The notes beneath the pieces were generated by a model that was not told where the DNA came from, did not search any database, and saw only the letters and a list, made by a program, of their open reading frames with translations. A program made the translations under genes and the position numbers. 34,591 nt of DNA from Azovibrio restrictus (GTDB lineage: Bacteria; Bacteroidota; Bacteroidia; Chitinophagales; Chitinophagaceae): contig JANLJF010000042.1 in NCBI GenBank assembly GCA_029255605.1, positions 1-34,591 of the forward strand, written 5' to 3'. Below are positions 25,147 to 31,251 of the stretch, in pieces; position 1 is the first letter of the stretch; each line of letters begins with the position of its first letter.

Positions 25147-26328
25147 TTAAATATCGGTTTCTTTTACCACTTTTCTTGTCCCTTCATACAGTTCATATTC
25201 CAGCAGGCGGCAATCGATGGTGCTGTTGTAAAACTCGATGCGGCGTTTGGCTTTGAGGCCTATCTTCTTTGCCAGGTCAAGGTTTCCCGTAAATACATAG
25301 CCATAGTAGCCTTTGCATTTCTGCTTCATAAAATCGCCGATGCGGGCGTAGGTTTCTTCCAGTTCGGTTTCCTCACCCAGCCTGTCGCCATACTCAGGGT
25401 TTACAAACATCACCCCTTTTTCACCCTCGGGCACCGTAGTATCTGCAAAGTCGCATTTCTGAAATTCTATCATCTTCACCACTCCCGCTGCTATCGCATT
25501 TTTGCGCGCATTGGCTATCGCCACTTCGCTATAATCGCTGGCGATAATTTTCAAACCGGGTATATCCTGTATCTGCTCATCCAGTATATCCATTTCCTTT
25601 GCATACACTTCATCATCATAACCGATGAGGTGCATAAAGGCATAGTTGGTACGGAACAGGCCGGGGCGTGTATTGGTAGCTATCAGCGCAGCTTCAATGG
25701 CCAGCGTACCGGAGCCGCACATGGGGTTGACAAAAGGCGACTTCCTATCCCACTGACTGGCAAGGATGGTAGCTGCGGCAAGTGCTTCCAGCATCGGGGC
25801 ACGGCCGGGTATTTTGCGATAACCATGGCGCGCCAGTGAATCGCCCGAAGTATCTATAAACAACTCCGCTGTTTCGTTTTTCCAGAAGAGGTGTATTACC
25901 GCGCCGCTCAGCTCAGCACCTGTTGAGGGGCGCTTGCCCGTTTTATCACGCATTCTATCCACAATAGCATCCTTTACACGCAGATTGGCAAACATGCTAT
26001 TGTTGATGGTATCATTCATCACATTGCTGGTGATGGAGAAATAACCATCTTCGGGTAATATTTCCTCCCAGGGCAGCTTTACGGCATTGTTATATATATC
26101 ATCCGCATTTTCTGCCGTGAATTGCTTGAGGCTATAGAGCACCTGGCTGCCGCAGCGCAGGTTCAGGTTCAGCTTGATGCAGTCATTCATGGTGGCAAAC
26201 AGGTGCACACCGGTTATAAAGGTTTCTTCCACCTCGAAGCCCAGTTCTTTTACCTCTTGTTCCAGGTAAGGAGCAAGGCGCTTGTGGCAGGTAATGGTTA
26301 CTGGCGACTTTGTAGTATAAAATGACAT
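25147..26328 (-). CDS. THUMP-domain class I RNA methyltransferase (RlmL N-domain/Trm14-like)
   Basis: A 393-residue S-adenosylmethionine-dependent RNA base methyltransferase. Residues about 45-155 form an RNA-binding THUMP domain. The Rossmann methyltransferase domain holds NPMCGSGTLAIEAALIATN (201-219; cofactor motif I region), IIASDYSEVAIANARKNA (motif II) and FVNPEYGDRLGEE (310-314; motif IV). Motif IV is usually NPPYG in the YcbY/RlmL-like family, so P to E is a noticeable change. Its target is probably a guanine N2 in 23S rRNA or tRNA. Single copy, upstream of the GIY-YIG gene on the same strand. Confidence 0.92.
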   Translation of the reverse strand: MSFYTTKSPVTITCHKRLAPYLEQEVKELGFEVEETFITGVHLFATMNDCIKLNLNLRCGSQVLYSLKQFTAENADDIYNNAVKLPWEEILPEDGYFSITSNVMNDTINNSMFANLRVKDAIVDRMRDKTGKRPSTGAELSGAVIHLFWKNETAELFIDTSGDSLARHGYRKIPGRAPMLEALAAATILASQWDRKSPFVNPMCGSGTLAIEAALIATNTRPGLFRTNYAFMHLIGYDDEVYAKEMDILDEQIQDIPGLKIIASDYSEVAIANARKNAIAAGVVKMIEFQKCDFADTTVPEGEKGVMFVNPEYGDRLGEETELEETYARIGDFMKQKCKGYYGYVFTGNLDLAKKIGLKAKRRIEFYNSTIDCRLLEYELYEGTRKVVKETDI

Positions 26329-26333
26329 GTGTT

Positions 26334-26357
26334 AGTTGACTTGTTGATTGGTTGATC
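26334..26357. repeat. Three tandem octamers of the GGTTGATT type
   Basis: AGTTGACT, TGTTGATT and GGTTGATC follow each other with an 8-base period, just upstream of the THUMP methyltransferase start. The same family occurs as six units at 27935-27982. The function is unknown. Confidence 0.6.
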
Positions 26358-26416
26358 AGTGATAGGGATTTTGTTTCTTTTTGTTTCCGGATTTTGGGAG
26401 ACTATATTTTGTTTCT

Positions 26417-26447
26417 GCCCCTCCCGGCCTCCCCTGAAGGGGAGGTG
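26417..26447. repeat. REP-like GC-rich palindrome
   Basis: CCTCCCC (26428-26434), loop TGAA and GGGGAGG (26439-26445), preceded by GCCCCTCCCGG at 26418-26428. This GC block in an AT-rich gap resembles repetitive extragenic palindromes I have seen in Bacteroidota genomes. It may also end transcription of the helicase gene, but it lacks a T-run on the minus strand. Confidence 0.55.
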
Positions 26448-26514
26448 GTGTTATGTATGTTCCTTAATCTATTAATAGCAATTATTATCACAAATTAACA
26501 ATCCGAATATCTGT

Positions 26515-26556
26515 TGATAGTTTTTGATAGTTTTCATGTAGTTTTTGCAGATTTTG
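26515..26556. repeat. Phased T-tracts (predicted curved DNA)
   Basis: T-tracts begin at 26521, 26531, 26542 and 26552, i.e. every 10-11 bases, inside a degenerate TTGATAGTTT repeat just past the helicase stop codon. Such phasing predicts intrinsic DNA bending. Confidence 0.45.
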
Positions 26557-26559
26557 TTT

Positions 26560-27888
26560 CTAACGGGCGAGGTCTATCTTCACTTTCTTATTCTTTATCT
26601 TCTGGTCTTTTATTTTGGTGAGGATGAAGTTGACGCTTTGGCGGCGAACGGCTACGAATGAGAAGAAATCTTTCACTTCTATCAGGCCGATGTCTTCTTT
26701 TTTCAGTTCTGCTTTGTTTGACAGGAAACCTACGATGTCCACTTTATTCACCTTGTCCTTTTTGCCCGCAGCTATAAACAGCGTGGCCCATTTAGGTCTG
26801 TCGGGTAAAGAAGGGTTTTCCGGCACTTCTATAGTTTCTATGTCTTCATCAACGTACGAAGGCAGTTTTTCATCAGGGCCCAGCAATAGTATAGCCGTAC
26901 CGCTGCTTTCCATACGGGCCGTGCGGCCATTGCGATGGGTGAAGCTATCTTCGGTATGTGGCAGGTGGTAATGCACAATGTAGCGGATGAACGGTATATC
27001 GAGCCCACGTGCGGCAAGGTCGGTTGTTATCAGGATATTAGTGCTGCCATTACGGTATTTGCACAGGGCGCTATCGCGCTCGCGCTGCTCCATGGCACCA
27101 TGGTAAAATTCATTATTGATACCTTTCTCGGTAAGATAGGCACTGGTGCGCTCTACTGCCTCGCGGTGATTGCAGAAGACGATGGTAGAACGGTTGAGTA
27201 TGCACAGCAGGCGGAACAAAGTATCCAGCTTATCGCGGTCTTCCGACAGTACCTGTTTTACTTCCAGCCTCACTTCCTTGGCTTCTTCGCCGGTGAGGAA
27301 ATCGAGCGTGGTGGGTTCATTCAGTCCAACAAAATCGGGTATCTCTTCGGGACGCGTAGCCGATGTAAGGATGCGCTTGTTGATATTGGGCAAGGAATCG
27401 ATGATAAACTCTACCTCTTCCTGGAAACCCAGATCGAGGCACTTATCAAACTCATCCAGCACCAGTGTATGAATGGTATCTACGGTGATATTGGTACGAC
27501 GGATATGATCGCACAGGCGGCCGGGGGTACCTACTATTACAGCAGGTGGCTGCACCAGGTTGTTCTCCTCCGTTTCGCGCAGGTGGCCACCGTAGCAGCA
27601 GGTAATTTTCAGGCCTGTGCCCATGCTGCGGAACACCTGTTCTATCTGTAAAGCCAGTTCGCGCGATGGCACCACGATGAGCGCCTGTGTAGTCAGTTTG
27701 TTATCAAAATCGAGCAGCTCGAGTATCGGCAGCAGGAAGGCAAGAGTTTTGCCCGAGCCCGTGGCCGACAATAATATCACATCGTCATCTACCCCGCTAT
27801 GTTCCAGCGCAGCCTCCTGCATAGGGTTGAGCGCCTTAATATTAAGATTGGTAAGTATGCTATCTATATCGTATTTTTTCTTTTGCAT
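26560..27888 (-). CDS. DEAD-box RNA helicase with DbpA-type RNA-binding domain
   Basis: A 442-residue ATP-dependent RNA helicase, likely in ribosome assembly. The Q-motif region is LNPMQEAALEH. Walker A is SATGSGKT (41-48), motif Ia VPSRELALQ, motif Ib GTPGRLCDHI and motif II DEFD (145-148), in place of the usual DEAD. Motif III is SAT (176-178), and motif VI HRNGRTARM. The last 75 residues or so (LFIAAGKKDKVNKVDIVGFL; SFVAVRRQSVNFIL) are a DbpA-type RNA-recognition domain, which in E. coli binds hairpin 92 of 23S rRNA. Single gene; the gap downstream holds repeats. Family assignment is certain; the exact orthologue is less so. Confidence 0.95.
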   Translation of the reverse strand: MQKKKYDIDSILTNLNIKALNPMQEAALEHSGVDDDVILLSATGSGKTLAFLLPILELLDFDNKLTTQALIVVPSRELALQIEQVFRSMGTGLKITCCYGGHLRETEENNLVQPPAVIVGTPGRLCDHIRRTNITVDTIHTLVLDEFDKCLDLGFQEEVEFIIDSLPNINKRILTSATRPEEIPDFVGLNEPTTLDFLTGEEAKEVRLEVKQVLSEDRDKLDTLFRLLCILNRSTIVFCNHREAVERTSAYLTEKGINNEFYHGAMEQRERDSALCKYRNGSTNILITTDLAARGLDIPFIRYIVHYHLPHTEDSFTHRNGRTARMESSGTAILLLGPDEKLPSYVDEDIETIEVPENPSLPDRPKWATLFIAAGKKDKVNKVDIVGFLSNKAELKKEDIGLIEVKDFFSFVAVRRQSVNFILTKIKDQKIKNKKVKIDLAR

Positions 27889-27934
27889 TACTGCAAAAAT
27901 ACAGAAAATATGTGATATATAGATATTGGTGGGT

Positions 27935-27982
27935 AGTTGATTGGTTAACCGGTTGATAGGTTGATAGGTTGATTAGTTCATC
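27935..27982. repeat. Six tandem octamers (GGTTGATT family)
   Basis: AGTTGATT, GGTTAACC, GGTTGATA, GGTTGATA, GGTTGATT and AGTTCATC form an exact 8-base ladder between the helicase start and the DHFR-like gene. A spurious minus-strand frame across it reads as N/Q/S/T-rich repeats. Related units lie at 26334-26357. Confidence 0.8.
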
Positions 27983-27995
27983 ATATAAAGAAATA

Positions 27996-28026
27996 TTTCC
28001 CGCAACCAAACAATTGCATATATTTG
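27996..28026 (+). promoter_or_regulatory. Promoter of the DHFR-like gene
   Basis: TTTC (27996-27999; consensus TTTG), a 19-base gap and TATATTTG (28019-28026), a full match to TAnnTTTG. Transcription would start near 28033, 16 bases before the ATG at 28049. Confidence 0.6.
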
Positions 28027-28041
28027 CAATCAAACAGTTGC
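28002..28041. promoter_or_regulatory. Twin operator-like repeats over the -7 box
   Basis: GCAACCAAACAATTGC (28002-28017) and GCAATCAAACAGTTGC (28026-28041) differ at two of 16 positions and are spaced 24 bases apart. Each has GCAA/TTGC inverted ends. Between them ATTGCA (28013-28018) and TGCAAT (28025-28030) form a further inverted repeat centred on the -7 box. This is the layout of a repressor site; ArsR- or MarR-type dimers would fit in size, but no regulator gene is in the window. Confidence 0.55.
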
Positions 28042-28048
28042 GCAAAAC

Positions 28049-28616
28049 ATGAGAAAACTAAAATTACAAGTTCAGATATCTGTAGACGGCTTTGTATCTA
28101 CCGGGCCGAATGATGAACAAACATGGGTGACCTGGGCATGGGAAGAAATACGTCGGCATGTGCTGGCACTGGCAGACAGCAGCGATACTATACTGATAGG
28201 CCGCAAGCTGGCGGTAGATTATATCCCCTATTGGGAAGATGTGAACACGCAGCCCGATAACCCGATGCATGAAGTGGCCACACGCATTACGGCATTGCAC
28301 AAAGTGGTATTTACCAAAACCATGAGCGAAAGCATATGGCCCAATACCAGCGTAGCCACGGGCGATATTGTTGCCGAGGTGAACAAACTGAAACAACAAC
28401 CGGGCAAAGACATCATTGTATATGGCGGTAGCTTCTTTGTATCGGCATTGGTAAAAGAAGGGCTGATAGATGAATACCACCTGTTTTGTAAACCCGGTAG
28501 CACTGGGCAAGGGTGATGGTATTTTTGGCAAACTGGACACTTTTCGTCAGTTGAAACTGACCGACAGCCAGATATATAACAGCGGCATTGTGCGCCTGCA
28601 ATATGAGCCTGAATAG
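28049..28616 (+). pseudogene. Dihydrofolate reductase-family protein (RibD C-terminal-like), frameshifted
   Basis: An intact gene would encode about 188 residues of the RibD_C/DHFR-like fold, NADPH-dependent reductases of unknown substrate. It begins MRKLKLQVQISVDGFVSTG and has TILIGRKLAVDYIPYW and DIIVYGGSFFVSALVKEGLIDEYH (both usual family motifs; here given in parts). After DEYHLF the frame breaks in the TTTT run at 28484-28487, and the read-through ends at 28516 (CKPGSTGQG). Removing one T restores VNPVALGKGDGIFGKL and a normal tail to the stop at 28614-28616. The loss would remove the last strands of the fold. It may be a real recent mutation or a base-calling error. Confidence 0.85.
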
Positions 28617-28663
28617 CAAATAGTTTTCACTGATAGCCTATGCGGAGGCATTTATAATTTTAT

Positions 28664-28702
28664 ATCCCGGCAAACCTTTAAGTTTACCGGGATTTATTTT
28701 TT
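28664..28702 (+). terminator. Terminator after the DHFR-like gene, inside the tag leader
   Basis: ATCCCGGCAAAC (28664-28675) pairs with GTTTACCGGGAT (28682-28693), with one mismatch and a 6-base loop. It is followed by TTATTTTTT. It ends 7 bases before the tag ATG at 28709, so tag must be transcribed from within or through it. Confidence 0.75.
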
Positions 28703-28708
28703 GCATAC

Positions 28709-29257
28709 ATGTCTTACTGCACTGTTATAGAATACATGCCCGACGAAAAAAAGGCGCTACATAAAAACTACCACGATAACCATTATGGCTTCCCTATACA
28801 TGATGACAACGAACTGTTTGGCAGGCTGATACTGGAGATAAACCAGGCGGGGCTGAGCTGGGAAACCATACTGAAGAAAGAAGCTGGCTTCCGCAAGGCA
28901 TATCATAATTTCAACCTCAAGAAAGTAGCTGCCTATACAGAAGCTGATAGGGAAAGGCTGATGCAGGATCCAGGCATCATCCGCAACCGGCTAAAGATAA
29001 ATGCAGCTATAGAAAATGCGAAGACGATATTGCAACTGCAAAAGGAATATGGCTCTTTTGAGAAGTGGCTGGAAGCCAACCATCCGAAAACCAAAGAGGA
29101 ATGGGTGAAACTGTTTAAAAAGACCTTCCGATTTACGGGTGGTGAAATCGTGAATGAATTCCTGATGAGCATAGGCTACCTGCCCGGCGCGCATGATAGC
29201 AACTGCAAAGTGTATAAACAGGTGCTGAAAGAAAAGCCCATGTGGAACAAGAAGTAG
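28709..29257 (+). CDS. tag: DNA-3-methyladenine glycosylase I
   Basis: A 182-residue base-excision repair enzyme that removes 3-methyladenine from alkylated DNA. Zinc ligands match E. coli Tag: C4, H22 (YHDNHYGFP), H162 and C166 (HDSNCKVY, with the same H-x3-C spacing). The active-site glutamate and tryptophan are E43 and W51 in LILEINQAGLSW. ETILKKEAGFRKAYHNF also matches Tag-type proteins. It begins immediately after the hairpin of the gene before it. Single gene, plus strand, followed 23 bases later by the end of the convergent anti-sigma gene. Confidence 0.95.
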   Translation: MSYCTVIEYMPDEKKALHKNYHDNHYGFPIHDDNELFGRLILEINQAGLSWETILKKEAGFRKAYHNFNLKKVAAYTEADRERLMQDPGIIRNRLKINAAIENAKTILQLQKEYGSFEKWLEANHPKTKEEWVKLFKKTFRFTGGEIVNEFLMSIGYLPGAHDSNCKVYKQVLKEKPMWNKK

Positions 29258-29280
29258 CTAACAGCGGCTGCCATTCAGCT

Positions 29281-30516
29281 TTATTCCATTTCTTTCAGCA
29301 ATCTTTTGGCTTCCCTCTTTTGCGGGCCACCTTCGTTCACTATGCTTTCCAGTATTTCTTTGGCTTTTTGTGTTTTGCCCAGCGCTGTGTAGCATTTGGC
29401 TGCACCTACAGCCGCGGCCTGCCTGCGTGCGCGGTTTTCGGCGCCGCGCATTTCTTTGGTGTATACATTCAAGGCATCGCCATAGCTTTTTTGTGAAAGG
29501 AGCTTATCTGCCCTGTCCAATGCATCAGGTTCTGTATTATCTTTTTTCCGGGCGTTTGCTTTTACTTCTTTCAGCTCTGTTTCGTTATAGTTGTTTCCTG
29601 TTTTTGAATTATATGTACCGGCCGATGGCGGCACTTTTTCTACATCTTCGGCAGTTGCTACTTTATCAGCAGCGGGCTTATCTACCAGCGGTACTTTATA
29701 TGCTTTGGTTACTACTTCTACATCCTGCTGGCCTTTGGGTATGGCACGTTGCTCATCATTTTGCTGGTTGCGGGCAGATGTTTGGTATTTCGATTTTTCA
29801 GGGTCTTTCATAGCATCCAGCACCACGGCAGCCGACTGTTGCTGTGCCAGTTTTTCCACCTTATCTGCCAGTTTTTTGAAAATACCGGGGTTCTCGGGTT
29901 TCGGCTGTGCAGGTGCTACTTGTGATGGTGCTACGGATGCCATACGGTCTGCAGTTTCCGGCTGGGCGGCTTCTGTATCCTGAGTATCGGGTATGGCAGC
30001 GGCTATCGCTTTTTCCTCCGGTGCCGTTTCCCGGTTCATAGCTATCGGGGTGTTTTTATCGGCAGGTATTTCCTGTGCTATATCGGGTTGTGTATTAGCC
30101 ATGCTATCCTGTGTATTGCGGTAGTACCAAAAGCTACCTACTATCAACAAGAGTATAGCCGCAACCGCTGCGGTGCGCCATAAGGGCTGTACATTGCTTT
30201 TTTTCTTCCTTTTAACGTGATGGTGGTGATAATGCGATTGGGTAGCGGTAATAGAATTCAGGTGTATCTGCGGATTGTGCAGGCCAAAATGGTCTTTCAG
30301 AAAAGCGCCATCTGGTTCTACCACAGTTGCCAGCCCACCTTCGTGTTGTTCATACAGGCCTTCTACTGCATCGCTGCACATAGGGCAAGCGTTAAGATGC
30401 ACCTCTGCGGCGTGTGCTTCCTCATTCGTCATTGCACCGGTTACATAGTCTTTCAGCTGCCTGCGGGTAAGGCAGGTGCTGTTATCAAATATATGTATCA
30501 ACTGCTCCTTGCTCAT
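29281..30516 (-). CDS. Transmembrane anti-sigma factor with TPR-like C-terminus
   Basis: A 411-residue predicted regulator of the adjacent ECF sigma factor. The cytoplasmic N-terminus has a zinc anti-sigma (ZAS) signature, H40-x3-C44-x2-C47 in EVHLNACPMCSDAVEGL. A basic, histidine-rich stretch (SHYHHHHVKRKKK, residues 94-106) lies before one transmembrane helix at about 114-131. A long low-complexity periplasmic linker rich in A, P, Q, E and T follows. The C-terminal 85 residues look like two TPR-type helices pairs (YGDALNVYTKEM; AAAVGAAKCYTALGKTQKAKEIL). Its ATG overlaps the sigma-factor TGA by 4 bases, so the two are translationally coupled. The periplasmic TPR part may sense or bind a partner. 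Confidence 0.88.
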   Translation of the reverse strand: MSKEQLIHIFDNSTCLTRRQLKDYVTGAMTNEEAHAAEVHLNACPMCSDAVEGLYEQHEGGLATVVEPDGAFLKDHFGLHNPQIHLNSITATQSHYHHHHVKRKKKSNVQPLWRTAAVAAILLLIVGSFWYYRNTQDSMANTQPDIAQEIPADKNTPIAMNRETAPEEKAIAAAIPDTQDTEAAQPETADRMASVAPSQVAPAQPKPENPGIFKKLADKVEKLAQQQSAAVVLDAMKDPEKSKYQTSARNQQNDEQRAIPKGQQDVEVVTKAYKVPLVDKPAADKVATAEDVEKVPPSAGTYNSKTGNNYNETELKEVKANARKKDNTEPDALDRADKLLSQKSYGDALNVYTKEMRGAENRARRQAAAVGAAKCYTALGKTQKAKEILESIVNEGGPQKREAKRLLKEME

Positions 30517-31082
30517 AATTTCACGTTCCGCGACGCTTCCAGTTTTATTTTCAGGTTCCGCCTGCCATTTTGTATGGCACTCTTCACCTGCATTACGGTA
30601 TAACCGGTTTGTACGGCAATTTCCGCGTATGTTCTTTTTTGTAGATAAAACAACTCAATACAGGTACGCTGTTCCTCATTCAACCCCTTTATTGCAACCT
30701 CCAATTGCTCCAGCAACTGCTCCTGTTCTATCTTATGATGCCAGTCTTCCTCAAATTCCATATCCCCGGCATCACCTATTTTACCATTTACCACCGGCAC
30801 CTGCCTACGCAGCTGCATAAAGCAGTGGTTTTTCGTTACCTGGTACAGCCAGGGTTTAAAGTTTTCCACCTTAAAGCGTTTGAGGTCTTCCAGCAGTTTT
30901 ATAAATACCTGCTGCATAGCATCTTTGGCAGCATCGGGGTCTTTCAGGTATTTCAGGCATACACCATATACCAGGTGCCCATACCTGTCGAACAGGCAGG
31001 TAAATGCCATATGCTCATTCCTGTGCACATACCGGAATATCAATTCCTCGTCCGGCAATTTCCTGTATTCTCCTTGCGGCAC
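30513..31082 (-). CDS. RNA polymerase ECF sigma factor
   Basis: A 189-residue sigma-70 family (group 4) factor. Region 2 spans about 20-90 (MAFTCLFDRYGHLVYGVCLKYL; DAMQQVFIKLLEDL; KPWLYQVTKNHCF, each matching sigma2 helices). Region 4 spans about 130-180 (LNEEQRTCIELFYLQKRTYA, with TVMQVKSAIQNGRRNL as the recognition helix). The start is a GTG at 31082; no upstream in-frame ATG exists, and the next ATG would cut into region 2. It is followed by its anti-sigma gene with a 4-base overlap. Promoter targets are not known; self-regulation is usual. Confidence 0.93.
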   Translation of the reverse strand: MPQGEYRKLPDEELIFRYVHRNEHMAFTCLFDRYGHLVYGVCLKYLKDPDAAKDAMQQVFIKLLEDLKRFKVENFKPWLYQVTKNHCFMQLRRQVPVVNGKIGDAGDMEFEEDWHHKIEQEQLLEQLEVAIKGLNEEQRTCIELFYLQKRTYAEIAVQTGYTVMQVKSAIQNGRRNLKIKLEASRNVKL

Positions 31083-31187
31083 CGTGGTGTTGGTTTTATT
31101 TAAAATTACTGATAAATATGGCTACAACCCGCCATATCACTGTTATATTGCAAAAACTGTTCCATGATACCATATATGCGAAATACC

Positions 31188-31218
31188 TATGATTTTATAT
31201 CTCAAACCGCTATATTTG
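31188..31218 (+). promoter_or_regulatory. hppA: Promoter of hppA
   Basis: TATG (31188-31191; consensus TTTG), a 19-base gap and a perfect TATATTTG (31211-31218). Transcription would start near 31225, 27 bases before the ATG. Confidence 0.55.
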
Positions 31219-31251
31219 CCACACTTAAAATTTTAACGTTATCTAATCATT

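Noticed and set aside
26935-27651. Plus-strand frame of 238 codons opposite the helicase gene
   Set aside because: It covers the conserved helicase motifs on the other strand and has no recognisable domain, start site or promoter.
27935-27982. CRISPR array
   Set aside because: The units are contiguous octamers without spacers, and no cas genes are present.
27860-28045. Short minus-strand frame rich in N, Q, S and T
   Set aside because: It is merely a translation of the octamer repeat ladder and flanking AT-rich sequence.
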